From: Marasmius tenuissimus
Taxonomy: Eukaryota; Basidiomycota; Agaricomycetes; Agaricales; Marasmiaceae
Assembly (NCBI GenBank): GCA_029532415.1
Contig: JAQOTA010000070.1
Coordinates: 372,001-436,000, forward strand
Reading direction: 5' to 3'
Length of the DNA: 64,000 bases
Every line of letters starts with the position of its first letter. Positions within the stretch are counted from its first letter, which is position 1. Below, piece by piece: positions 33,662 through 44,296 of the stretch. A program made the translations under genes and the position numbers. The notes beneath the pieces were generated by a model, which saw only the letters and a program-made list of their open reading frames with translations, was not told the origin of the DNA and did no database searches.

Positions 33662-35234
33662 AACCTCCAAGCATCCATTTCACTTTACCCTCGAATAATC
33701 AAACCCGGCTCGACAAGTGGAAAGTACTCCAGTTTGAATCGAATACTCGAATATCTGGATCCACCCGGCCACCCAGCTGTGAACCCAAAGCTCCAAATAT
33801 GGACACTTGTGGGTGCAAGCTTCAGGTGCACGTAGTCCAGACTGGAGCCATTTTAGTCACCGTAAAGAGGTCGCTACGATCTGGACAATTACGCTTGGGA
33901 CTCGTTCTACTCGCCTCAAACTCGTTTGGGTTCGCCTACATTTGCTCCACTCTCGACTCCCTGACGATCCTACTGGTAACAGGTTGCACATCCCACGGCA
34001 CGCTCAGTATGTAATACACTCGAACGTAATTCGGTACTCCTCAGGCTACACACTTCACTCTTTTTTCAAGTCTATCTCTACTACACTGGGCTTCTTGAAT
34101 CTGTATTCTCGCCTTCGTTACGACCGTTGCAGTCAACTTTGCAGGAGTCGTCTCCACCGACGCTGCTCTGAACATCACCTCTGCCCGTACATGTCATCAT
34201 GGACGTAAGTCTTCACTGTCTGTTCTGTCTTGCACTCCTGATTCCGTTGTTCTCGCAGGACGGCATCAACGCTGAGACTCTCGACCTCGGCAAACAGTTA
34301 TCCAAACCTGCAGGTTTTTGAGCGGATCACCTGACAGATATATACAGGTAGCTGTCAGCTGTTGAGAGCCTTACTCACTCCTTCTTGACTCATGTTTTTC
34401 TATATTTCATCTTCCCGCTTTAATCTCATGGTAGGAGATACGGCATGAGGAAAGTAGATCGCTGGTCAGGACATCAACACTGCGGCAAGATAAAGCTGTT
34501 CGAGATGATAAATCACGGGAGTCAATAATGAAACGAGAATTGCCTGCCAGCGAGCATCTCACGACTTCAACTAGTATCGATGCACTCCATGGCACAACTT
34601 CGATATAGCTCGAGCCTTGCTCACGTCGCCGTCATCATAGGTAACCACCATTTCTTTCCTTCCTTCTGACCTTTCTCACCGTCTTTTGTTCCTCCTGCGT
34701 TATCTAGTGTAATTTCGAGCCTCGAGGCAACAGAACCCTCCCTAGTAGAAGATCATGGAAGGCTGTCCTGACTCCTAAGGATTGATTGATTGATTGGCGA
34801 ACGTTTGAATGTTCTGACGACCCGGTTCTTTCTCCTGTGGCTCCTTTATTCCTCATTGGACATCATATCCAAATGCTGTCGACTACATGTTGCTGGTTCG
34901 AAAGCGTTGACCCAGTCACTGACAGTGCCAGCAATACGCAACAACATCAAGTTAGGATTATGTACGTGTTTTTTCACTCATACATAAATCTCCTTCGACT
35001 AATGATGCTCACACAGTGTCGAATCAGAGCTGCTATACCTAGCAAGCATTGTGCTCGGAATGTTCTGGTTGCACCCGAGTCATGGGCACCCCCAATCTCG
35101 GGCTTCGCAAGTGGTTTCAGTGGTTGTTGTCCTAATGTCGGTATGTACTTTGCTCGCGTCAGCTTCGCAAGGAAGGTTCATATCACCGTACTGACGAGTC
35201 ATTCGATTATTCCTCTCTTCGAATTCGATAGTAT
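33662..35234. other. Coding-like fragments, no complete gene
   Basis: Fragments that look coded but cannot be joined: LAFVTTVAVNFAGVVSTDAA and LNITSARTCHHG near 34100-34200; GINAETLDLGKQLSKPAGF near 34262-34320; and a hydrophobic piece ESELLYLASIVLGMFWLHPS with VVSVVVVLMSVCTLLAS near 35020-35165. They may belong to one or two small multi-exon genes or to relics. I assign no function. Confidence 0.3.
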
Positions 35235-37046
35235 TCAATCGTCAGTGCAGGCTTGTATCATAAGGTTCATAAATATAGCAAATAATACAACAGTCCCAAC
35301 ACCCAAGGCCACGCCACCGATCCATCCAGCCAACACGTGCTTTATGTCTGGGTTGAGTAACTTGACCACCATGTACGCCCCACCCGCACCCCGTCCAATG
35401 ACGCTGCTATTGCAGTAGCACCGGTCAAAAAAGCCAATGATCTGGAAGACACACACCATAACTAGCCATATGGCATTTGAAAAGCCCAGGATCTTGCCCG
35501 ATCTTCGTAGAAAAATAGAAGACCCGGCCAACAGCCGTCCCTTAACCGATTTGAGGTGAGGCTTGGGTGAATCGCGAGGGGAATAAACCGACGCGTAGTG
35601 AGCAAGAATGCTCGAAAGTATCAACATGATCATGACGAAGGTAGCGGCCAGACCATATATGAGATATGCGCCAGAGCGACAACCGAGTCCGGTGGTGGGA
35701 GTAAGGTATACCGTCAAGAATGCTGCGCCCGTTGTACCCCATTGAAGCCCTAAAGCGGCGAGAGATGCAATGACCAGGCGGGTCCATACGCCACTGGCAT
35801 GTTCGAAGATCTCGGGTGGCAAGGGCTGTGACTCCGAAAAACAATATCTCACGACCTGTTCAGAGGTACCCCTGCGGTTTTCAGACCGAACAGTGTCTCC
35901 TTCTACCCGTCTCATCTCCGAGTCGACTAGTTCAAAGGAATATACCCATCTCATCTCCGAGTCGACTGGCTTGAAGGACTCAGCATGGCTCGTCGCGTTA
36001 GAGAAGCATGCCGCCACTTCCCGAGCGGCTTCTGTCCAGGTGAATAGGCGAGAGTAATTATAGATTGGGACGCTGATATGTTGATCAGCATACAAAGTCC
36101 GTGACCTATCTCGATCGAGATAAATCGCTCCGTGGGGACTGGAACGGGAAGCAAGGTCGGGGTCATGGTCGTTGATACCTGCAGTATATGCGACTTTGTT
36201 CGCGCGATTGAAAGCTTTTCTGACCATCGCAGAATCACATTTGGGAGATATCTGCAGCCACGAGAAAACGACTGGGATCAACCAAAGCCAAATGGCCCCT
36301 ACTCCCTGACCACTGTACTGCGTCTTTGATGCGATATCGTCTGTGAAAGAGTTGGCGATGGTGAATGCGTAAGCAACTACGACCCATGCAATGAAGGAAG
36401 CGGCGGATATAGACCAGGTATGTGCGTAATCAAGCGAGGCCACGAGCTCACTCCACCAATTGTCATTCTCTGGGAGGACGACGAGAGAAGCGAGAAGACA
36501 TCGATCGGGAGTGATGCGAAGTGGTGACTGTTGTAAGCTGTTCAGTATGCGGACAGCATTCCGGCGATTGGGGTAGGAATAAGAGCCAAACAATCGTACT
36601 ATCCACCTCCCATTGAGGACTGTGATTGCTACAGAATAAGCTGCGAGCGCTGGTGACCCGACGGTAAGTATGGCAGCAAGGAGGTTGTCCCATCTGTCGC
36701 GGGCCCCAAAGGGGAGTTGGGAAAGGAGGGCGAGGTAAGGGAGGAGCCATGCGCTAAACTCTGGAGCGAATGTCGTCCACGAGTGTATATAAGGACTGGC
36801 GCCACATTCTTTCACGCAGGCGCCGTAGGGGATCGCTGTTGCGTTGTCCGGATTATCGACGGGTTGGCCCAGGTTGTTCACCCAGCTAGTATTGGACCCA
36901 CTGTGTTGGATCTTGTCCAGGCAAAGTGCGAACCTGCTGGAATCGTTGGACGAAGCACTAGGAAATAGCGAAGTGAGGAGAAAGAGGAGAATCGAAAACC
37001 TGATGTGCAACATGGGTGTACTGTCGAATCGTTGTCCGAATGGCAT
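35235..37046 (-). CDS. Orphan multi-pass membrane protein, copy 2
   Basis: Intronless paralogue of the gene at 26550. Two in-frame ATGs exist: 37046 (MPFGQRF) and 37013 (MLHIRFSILLFLLTSLFPS). The second aligns with the starts of the other copies and begins directly with the signal peptide, so it is preferred. All family landmarks are present: GARDRWDNLLAAILTVGSPA, VLPENDNWWSELV, LQISPKCDSAMV, VPIYNYSRLFTWTEA, GVWTRLVIASLAALGLQWGT, FDRCYCNSSV. A duplicated short motif (LVDSEMRWV then LVDSEMRRVEG near 35880-35970) lengthens the loop before the last four helices. The CTATAAAAGGG box about 20-50 bp upstream is shared with copy 3. Confidence 0.85.
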   Translation of the reverse strand: MPFGQRFDSTPMLHIRFSILLFLLTSLFPSASSNDSSRFALCLDKIQHSGSNTSWVNNLGQPVDNPDNATAIPYGACVKECGASPYIHSWTTFAPEFSAWLLPYLALLSQLPFGARDRWDNLLAAILTVGSPALAAYSVAITVLNGRWIVRLFGSYSYPNRRNAVRILNSLQQSPLRITPDRCLLASLVVLPENDNWWSELVASLDYAHTWSISAASFIAWVVVAYAFTIANSFTDDIASKTQYSGQGVGAIWLWLIPVVFSWLQISPKCDSAMVRKAFNRANKVAYTAGINDHDPDLASRSSPHGAIYLDRDRSRTLYADQHISVPIYNYSRLFTWTEAAREVAACFSNATSHAESFKPVDSEMRWVYSFELVDSEMRRVEGDTVRSENRRGTSEQVVRYCFSESQPLPPEIFEHASGVWTRLVIASLAALGLQWGTTGAAFLTVYLTPTTGLGCRSGAYLIYGLAATFVMIMLILSSILAHYASVYSPRDSPKPHLKSVKGRLLAGSSIFLRRSGKILGFSNAIWLVMVCVFQIIGFFDRCYCNSSVIGRGAGGAYMVVKLLNPDIKHVLAGWIGGVALGVGTVVLFAIFMNLMIQACTDD

Positions 37047-37064
37047 CCCTATGGCACAGTGTTG

Positions 37065-37074
37065 CCCTTTTATA
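37065..37074 (-). promoter_or_regulatory. TATA box of membrane-protein copy 2
   Basis: On the minus strand TATAAAAGGG lies about 20 bp upstream of the first and 52 bp upstream of the preferred ATG. The context ATCTGCTATAAAAGG is nearly the same as at copy 3. Confidence 0.6.
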
Positions 37075-39364
37075 GCAGATAATGGGGTCGTGATCAGAAA
37101 CGAGGCCGTTTCCAGGATGTGGATGTGGCATCCCGCGCGGACTTGTGGTAAGATAATTCAGCTGGCAAAAGCACCAAAACTAGGCCGCGTCGCTGTATAC
37201 GCGCATCAAATCCCAAGCACTCCCTCCCTCCCGAGGACCCCTGTCTAAATGTGGCATATCAAGTGCAACAATTGAATGTAGTTTTCCATAGCGGGGCCGC
37301 CAAGCAGAGGAAGAACTAGTCAAGATTGTAAAGGTGTGCACTGACGGGAAGATGTACTGAAGATGTCTTGCAACCTGGGATGGTGCCTTGATTCTGCTGC
37401 GGCATCCCACGCCAACGATATTGTATTTTGAGAAAAAGGAATCCGGATGGGGTCGATGGTTGGCCGGTCGATAACAGACTGAAATTACTAGGAAACTATT
37501 ACATATAGAATATTAAAAAGCCAGTTGATCAGCCAGTTGATCGCCTCAAAGCAGAGTGATCACTAGGACGTCAGGCAAAGGTAAAATGGCGAAAGCGAGC
37601 TGTGGACAACTCAATAGTAACGGGAGGCTTCTGAAGTTCTGATTTGCTGAAGAAGAGTCACGTCGGGCATCTTATTGAGGAGAAAAAAGCCTGGTCAATT
37701 TGTCAATCAGTAAACACGGTAATGTGCGTAGGATCAAGTACACTGAGAAAGACAGTCGAGAAAAGTGGATAGTTGCCATTCGGTCGGTAGCTTGCGGAAA
37801 CTGCAAAGCACCACGTATCGGCAAACTGAGAAAACCCCGAGCGATTTTTACGGGGTCTGATAGAGTTTGACAAAGGCAATGTCAACTCGACAGGCACGAG
37901 ATTGGGTTTCAGATTCGAGGACTGGTCATGAGTCGAAATTGAAAGAGGGTCCGGGCTATTCTAAGGATTACGGGGATTCCCCACCATAGTGAGGACTACA
38001 ACAAAATAGGTGCAGAGCGGGGGGCAGGGAATCTAGATAAGCTCCCAGCTCCTTTACAGCTGTTGTCACAATCGTAGGCTGCTCTCGAAAATTCACACCT
38101 GACCAATCTGTCCCACCCCACGGTGATATCACAACACACCTTCTGACGACTACAACTCCAAGCGACCTCCAATTCACCGCCTTTTGCTCGTGACTGTTTG
38201 AAAGAATACAAAATATCGTGGGATGAGAAAGAATCGGTCAGCCACGGATTTCTGAGGGAGGCCTACGATTGTGACAACAGCTGTAGAATCTAGACAAATC
38301 CTCTCTCGTCCATATTGATGCTCAGAACATGCCAACAGACTCACTTCGCGAAGTGCGTTATATTGTCTGTTCTTGTGTTCCCGGTATCGCGGCCTAGTAT
38401 TTCCCGAATCTGCTGATTTGTACAAAAGACACGGGTGGTTATGGTAAAAGCCACAGACGACCCGCCAAGTGAATAGAGAGTTTGAATCGAGCTGACGGAC
38501 CCAGACATTATATATAATCCATGAAGGAGATCGCAGAAGGGCAGACTTGCTGCAGAAAACACACAGGCCGGAGAGGTGGTAGGTCAAGGTCAAGAGTGAA
38601 CGCGTGAGGTCACAGGACGTCACATACACGACACGGTTGAGTCACAGTCACGTTCCCCAAGTCACAACTCACCCACGTCCCAAATCGCGCTAAGCCCTGC
38701 CACGACCTCTACTGCTGCTTCTAAACCACATGTAGTGTCTATCCGAGCTGTTGCAGTGAAAAAGTCACAGTATGAACTCTTTCACACGTACAAGAGGAGA
38801 AGAAAGTCTCGCGAATGCAGGACGAAAGCAGAAGCAATGAAGGAGGAGGAGGGGTTGAGGGGTTGAAGGCCGCAGTAGCTAAACGTATGGTAAAAAATGA
38901 GGGAAAAGACAAAGGAGTTTATGGTCAATTCTAGTCGGACGACGCGATGCTTGTCGCGGAAAGCGATCGTTGAGGACGTAAGTACTGGACGCTGACGACG
39001 GAGGACGAAGATGACACCATGAATATGGCGGAGGACATTGACTCAGAAGCCGAGGACTTAACACAGTCAAAACATGGCCCCTATTTCTTAACTTCCCTCT
39101 CCGTTTTTGTGGCACCAGATAGAATATACCCGTGACGTACGAAAGCCCCCTTTGGAGTAATCGGACTGTTTTTCATACTCAGTGCTTATATATGTCCTTT
39201 AACTAAGCTCCACCAGGCTGGTACGGTCGAAATAATTCGCACGTGAACCTAATCAAATAGTTATGACATTGTGGGTGCGTGTGGGCGCAAGCCTCAAGGC
39301 ACACAAAGTACTGATGATTCGTCGCCAGTCACTTCACCACTTGAAATTCAACCCGATATGATAT
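37075..39364. other. Long intergenic region, no gene recognised
   Basis: About 2.3 kb with only short unconvincing frames on both strands. Near 39270-39300 the sequence GCAAGCCTCAAGGCACAC is the inverted match of the 3' flank of copy 1 at 28353. It therefore belongs to the duplicated unit of copy 3. Nothing else is recognisable. Confidence 0.5.
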
Positions 39365-41095
39365 TCAATCATCAACAATCTTCTGTACCATAAGGTTCAT
39401 AAACACAATGAAAACCACAGCAGTCCCAACACCCAAAACCATACCACCGATCCATCCGGCCATCATGGCTTTTATATCTGGGTCGAGCGTATTGATAACC
39501 ATGTACGCCTTTTCGGCACCTCGGCTCATGACACTGCTATCACAGTAACAACGCTTAAAAAAACCAGTGACCTGAAAGACGCACACCATAATTAGCCACA
39601 TGGCATTCAAAAATCCCAGGATCTTGCCCGATCTTCGTAGAAAGATAGAAGACCACGCAAACAACCGACCCTTGAGCGGTCGGAGGTGAGGTCTGAGCGG
39701 ATCTTGTGGTGAGCATGCTGATGCGTAGTGAGCGAGAATGCTCGAGAGGATCAGCATGATCATGACAAGGGTAGCCGCCGAAGCGTACACGAGATACGCG
39801 TCAGAGTGACAACCAAGTCCGGTGGTGGGTGTGAGGTATACCGTTAGGAATGCCGCACTTGTTGTACCCCATTGGAGACCCAGTCCGGCCAAAGATGCGA
39901 TGGCCAGACGGGTCCATACACCACTGGAATGATTGGGTGGCAAAGGTCCTAACTCCAAACAGCAATATTTTTCGACCTGCGCGGAGGTGCCCCTACGGTT
40001 CTCAGGTGGAATAGCATTCAAATCAGAACGGCCCCCATCCATCCACTTCATCTTCGAATCCACTGGCTCGAAGGAATCAGCATGGGTTGTCGCATTGGAA
40101 AAACACGTCGCCACTTCCCGAACGGCTTCAGTCCAGGTGAAAAGGCGGGCATAATTATAGATCGGCACGGTGACATGCTGATCAGGATGCAACGTATGTG
40201 CCCTGTCCCTATCGAGATAAATCGCTCGGTGGCCGTTGATACAGGAAGCAAGAACGCGGTCGCGGTCGTTGGAACCGACAACGTATGCGATTTTATTTGC
40301 CCGATCCAAGGCCTTCTTCACCATCATAGAATCGCATTTGGGGGAAATCTGTAACCACGAGAAGACGATCGGGATCAACCAAAGCCAAATGGACCCCACG
40401 GACTGGCCATTGATAGCGGTTTTGGTTGTGACATCGCCTGCGAAAGAGTTGGCAATGGTGAAAGCGTAGGTGATGACAACCCATGCGATGAAAGAAGCGG
40501 CGGATATGGACCAGGTGTGTGCATAATCGAGCCAGGCCACGAGCTCGCTCCACCACGCGTCGTTCTCTGGGAGGACAACGAGGAAAGCTAGAAGACGACG
40601 ATCGGTACCAATACGGATGGGGGACTGTTGTAAGCTGCTCAGTACGCGAACCGCATTCCTACGATTCGGCCAGGAATAAGAGTTGAACAACCGTACTAAC
40701 CACCTCTCGTTGAGTACCGTGATTGCTACGGAGTAGGCTGCGAGTGCTGGTGAACCGATGGTAAGTACCCCAGCGAGGAGGTTGTCCCATCGGTCGTGGG
40801 CTCCAAATGGGAGTTGGGAAAGGAGGGCGAGGTAAGGGAGGAGCCATGCGCTGAACTCTTGGGCGACCAACGTCCACGGACGTATATCCGGACCGGTACC
40901 ACATTCTTTTACGCAGGTGATGTAGGGGATCGCCGTTGCGTCGTCCGGATTTCTGACGAATTGGCCCAGGTTGTTCACCCCACTACGGGACCCAGTATGT
41001 TGGATATCGTACAGGCAAAGTGTGAAGTTGTTGGATGCAGCGACGCGATAGTGTAAGGCGAGGACGCTGAGGATTGAAAACCTGATAAGCAGCAT
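39365..41095 (-). CDS. Orphan multi-pass membrane protein, copy 3
   Basis: Intronless, 576 residues from ATG 41095 (MLLIRFSILSVLALHYRVAA), the only in-frame start at the signal peptide, which fixes the start of the whole family. Landmarks: FTLCLYDIQHTGS, GAHDRWDNLLAGVLTIGSPA, VLPENDAWWSELV, LQISPKCDSMMV, VPIYNYARLFTWTEAV, GVWTRLAIASLAGLGLQWGT, FKRCYCDSSVMSRGAEKAYM. The loop before GVWTRL is shorter than in the other copies (PPNHSS where the others have an E-HASG segment). Substitutions are mostly conservative and no stop is seen, so the copy looks functional. Confidence 0.85.
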   Translation of the reverse strand: MLLIRFSILSVLALHYRVAASNNFTLCLYDIQHTGSRSGVNNLGQFVRNPDDATAIPYITCVKECGTGPDIRPWTLVAQEFSAWLLPYLALLSQLPFGAHDRWDNLLAGVLTIGSPALAAYSVAITVLNERWLVRLFNSYSWPNRRNAVRVLSSLQQSPIRIGTDRRLLAFLVVLPENDAWWSELVAWLDYAHTWSISAASFIAWVVITYAFTIANSFAGDVTTKTAINGQSVGSIWLWLIPIVFSWLQISPKCDSMMVKKALDRANKIAYVVGSNDRDRVLASCINGHRAIYLDRDRAHTLHPDQHVTVPIYNYARLFTWTEAVREVATCFSNATTHADSFEPVDSKMKWMDGGRSDLNAIPPENRRGTSAQVEKYCCLELGPLPPNHSSGVWTRLAIASLAGLGLQWGTTSAAFLTVYLTPTTGLGCHSDAYLVYASAATLVMIMLILSSILAHYASACSPQDPLRPHLRPLKGRLFAWSSIFLRRSGKILGFLNAMWLIMVCVFQVTGFFKRCYCDSSVMSRGAEKAYMVINTLDPDIKAMMAGWIGGMVLGVGTAVVFIVFMNLMVQKIVDD

Positions 41096-41126
41096 CTATG
41101 AGTTAAGTAGCCCCCCCGCGGAGCAA

Positions 41127-41136
41127 CTCCTTTATA
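41127..41136 (-). promoter_or_regulatory. TATA box of membrane-protein copy 3
   Basis: TATAAAGGAG on the minus strand, about 32 bp upstream of the ATG, in the context GTCTGCTATAAAGG shared with copy 2. Confidence 0.6.
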
Positions 41137-42053
41137 GCAGACGACGAAATTGTGGATAAAATTTGAAACACTTCACCTCAAAAACAAAGCTGTTATCAGT
41201 ATATCTGTGCAGTGTGGCTTCCCGTGACAGGTGGGAAGGCACTGTTAATCTTACTGGCCAGGGCAACTAAAGATTCGATAGACCGCATAATAATTTGTGT
41301 ATCCGAGTCGGGCCGCAAATCCGAGGTGAAGTCATGGCCGTCGCAAAAGTAAAGTACGCGAGACTATCAGGATGTGTATCAGTTGACGTAGCCCTGCAAA
41401 GGGTATTGATTCTGGGTGGCAGAAGACACCGGGCTCCAAGTCATGGCTGTAGAGACGCGCTCGAAGAGTTCAATCTTGTTGAAGGATGGCTTGACTTTTC
41501 TGCAGCCTAGAACAAGTTTCGACAAAGGATTGAGGAAGCAGTCGATGGGTGGCTGGTCGATGACCGATACGGCCCCTACAAGACCGCGTGCAAGCGACAG
41601 CTAGATTTCCTAACAAGGGTAGCGGTCTCGAGTCTAACTGCGCAGGAAACGACCATTGGCTACTGGGGTATTTGATGTTGACTGATGATGAAGTCAAGTA
41701 ACCGAGCAAGCACTGGCCATGGCAGAACCCCTAGCAAAACTGGACGTGATGAACGCAGGAGATAGAGGCCGATCACGTCACTCCGCCGACATCGTAGCGC
41801 GAAGCGAAAGAGCTGTTTTAGCTTTTTGGGCTTTCATCTGTTCGGTTTGAAGTTTGAACACCGACGATTTCCCTGCCGCGTGCGGTGTTCTAAGCACGAT
41901 TTTTTTTTTGTAGACTTCTTATTTCTTTTATTCAAACAACACATCGCTACCAAAAAAGATGAGAATACAAATAACGGCTACAGCAGGTGAGTACGTAGTA
42001 GATAAAGGAGAGAGAGAAGAGTGCAAGTGGGATCCTAGTAAGTACAAGCAAAT
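41137..42053. other. Intergenic, no gene recognised
   Basis: Upstream flank of copy 3 and 3' flank of the elongation factor gene. An AT-rich stretch with runs of T near 41900-41930 lies just past the factor's stop codon and probably belongs to its 3' UTR and polyadenylation region. No coding frame was supported. Confidence 0.5.
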
Positions 42054-43751
42054 TTACTTGAACTACAGGGAAAAGGCGATCCGTCAGCCAACTCTCGAGC
42101 AAACAACAGCACAAAAAAGGACTCACGTTCTTTCCATCAACCCACTCCTTATCACCAACCTTCAAATCCCAAGCAAGAGCTCCCTCAAAGAACGCCTTCT
42201 CATCACCATTCTCCAAGTCGATCTTCTTGTACTCGTAACTCTCCCAATCAGGTGCACAGTCGACGACGGCCTTGACGTCTTGTCCACGGCCGATGAGGAC
42301 ACCGGTGATGATCGAGTCGTTGGCCTTTCCGAGGACACCAACGGATCCGAAGAGGTACTTGCGGGATGCTTCGAGTCGGTTGAAGAATCCGCCGATTTGG
42401 TTGGAAGACATGAAGGTCTGGGTGAGCTCGTCGTTGTACTTGAAGTCAACGCGCCAGATGGAGAAGCCTTCCTTGTCGAAGCTATAGGGGGGGAGGGTAC
42501 GGTAAGCGTTAGAAACGAATCTACGAGCCACCGACTCACTTCTGGTAGAACCACTCGAGAGCACCGTCAGCTCCCCTGGTGTCCTTGTTGGAGTACGCCC
42601 TCTTCCAGTCTTCGAGGTTGAACGACGACTTGGGGAGATCATCGAGCGGGTTCTTCGCCTTGGGTTCCGCAGGGACAGAAGGCTCATCATCGTCATCGTC
42701 TTGCTCCTTAGCCTTGGGCTTCTTCTCCGCCTTGGGCACAGCAGCAGCAGCAGGCTTAGGCTCCTTCTTCTCCTTCGCGGGGGGAGTGAACTGGATAGAC
42801 TTCTCAGCGTAAGGAATATCTCCGAAGACAGCCTTCAACTGGGGTTGACCAGCGATGGTCTCGAGGTGTCGGATGATAGCGGGGTATTTTTTGCGTTCTT
42901 CGGCGCCGAGGGTGAATTGGACAGCACGGAAGAGGATGCCGGCGAGTGCGAGATCGGCGAGGGTGATACGTTCGCTGACGAGGAAGGTGTTTGATTTGAG
43001 GTGTTGCTCGAAGGTGTTGAGAGCACGGGCTTGACGCTCGAGGCCGTAGGTGTGGTTCTGCGGGATCGAGAAAAGGTTAGAGAGTGATTCGAGACGACGG
43101 TGGGTGGGCTAGGGACGTACGGGCTTGCTGTAGGCCATGACACCTTTGCATTGGAACATGACGAGCTCGGTGTTGGCGTCGATCTCCGACTCAGCGAGGT
43201 GAATCCATTGGTCGATCAGAGCAGCATCCTCTGGGGTGGCACCGAGAAGGTTGTGGTTCTTCGATTGTGCGGCAACTAAAACGGAGGTCAGTAAACTGAT
43301 TTAAATCGTGAAACGCAAGCGATGGAGAATAGAAGGTCAGAGTTTTCACAAGAATCTCGACATGAAAATGTTAAGACAGGGATAACTGAAAAGGTATAAA
43401 CTCTCATCATAGAAAATGGCAAAGGAATCGCGATAGAAGATAGAGTTGATACGCACTGTAACGAGCAACGGGGATACCCTCGAAAAGCTTGAAGCCAGTC
43501 GAGGTCTCTAGAGAAGGAATCTTTCCGTGAGGGAACTTGGCGAGGAATTCTGGAGTCTTGTTGGTCTCGAAGTGAACGTATCCAGTTGGGTCGTCGAGGG
43601 TGATACCAGCAAAGGCAGCAGCAGCCTTGACCTACAAAAACATAGTGCCAATCGAAACCGATCAACCTCAGAACGAGAACAAAAACTCGAGAAAACGCAC
43701 GATTTTACCCTTTGCCTGAACAGGGGTGGTATAGAGAGTTCCAAAGGACAT
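42054..43751 (-). CDS. TEF4: Translation elongation factor 1-gamma (eEF1B gamma)
   Basis: Subunit of the eEF1B exchange complex that recycles eEF1A; the GST-like half anchors the complex. It starts at 43751 (MSFGTLYTTPVQAKGK). The N-terminal thioredoxin/GST-like part (AAAAFAGITLDDPTGYVHFE, GKIPSLETSTGFKLFEGIPV, ARYIAAQSKNHNLLG) and the helical GST part (LERQARALNTFEQHLKSNTF, LADLALAGILFRAVQFTLG) are followed by a Lys/Pro/acidic linker. The conserved C-terminal EF1G domain then follows (NPLDDLPKSSFNLEDWKRAY, FDKEGFSIWRVDFKYNDELT, FGSVGVLGKANDSIITGVLI). The final exon is tiny: after GT...TAG it encodes only F-K-stop (42062-42054). Codon use is strongly biased. The 181-nt intron 43276-43456 contains a snoRNA. 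The symbol is that of a yeast paralogue. Confidence 0.95.
43337..43410 (-). ncRNA. snR38: Box C/D snoRNA, snR38 type, copy 1 (intron of eEF1B gamma)
   Basis: Span given from box C to box D. On the minus strand: box C ATGATGA (43410-43404), guide CAGTTATCCCTGT, D'-like CTTA, C'-like ATGTCGA, box D CTGA (43340-43337). The 13-nt guide is the exact complement of ACAGGGATAACTG, the conserved peptidyl-transferase-centre segment of large-subunit rRNA. Counting five nucleotides from D' points to the middle G of GGG, equivalent to yeast 25S G2815, the known snR38 target. Yeast snR38 sits in a TEF4 intron, so host and position are conserved. No terminal stem is obvious. Confidence 0.85.
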
Positions 43752-44115
43752 TTTTGAACGGATAACGAGAATGAAGAGATCTAAGGGAGGCGATGGGGAG
43801 AAGGAGAGAATAAAAATGCTCGATGGATTGCTTGATCAGAAAATTTCGAGTCACGATCAGCTCGTCACGTTTGGGTTACTTGAGGGCAGGCACATTAGAT
43901 CCATCGATAATCTACCTGAACCATGTGCGCTATTCCACCTCTTTTTACATTCAATATTCCGGTTCTTATTGCCAGCAGATAATTGTAGCTAAGTACATCG
44001 TTCAGGTGGAAGAACAGCGGACAGACAATTCGAATCACGTTTTGTATACAACGGACCTGCAAGACGTAAAACGTAAGTTCTGCGAACAAGTTTCAGGGAG
44101 GCAATTGGAAGGCTT

Positions 44116-44183
44116 TCAGAATATTAAAAGTCATCGACACGAGGATTAAGACAGGGATAACTGAATAGAAACAATCTCATCAC
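44116..44183 (-). ncRNA. Box C/D snoRNA, snR38-like, copy 2
   Basis: Box C GTGATGA (44183-44177), the same 13-nt guide, CTTA as D', GTGTCGA as C', box D CTGA (44119-44116). It lies in an apparent intron (44213-44057, GTTAGC...TTGCAG) that follows the stop codon of the SGNH hydrolase gene on the same strand. Confidence 0.8.
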
Positions 44184-44296
44184 GAGGAGGAAAGCAGAGA
44201 ACGAGAGGCTAACCTTTGGTCCTCGTCCGCCAATCCAGCTCTACAGAGGCCAAGGTCAGTTCATTGCCGTCTAGGGACAACGAAGACACTTACCTT

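Noticed and set aside
41959..42621. Plus-strand frame of 220 codons opposite eEF1B gamma
   Set aside because: It is the complement of well-conserved EF1G-domain exons and an intron, with no coding signal of its own.
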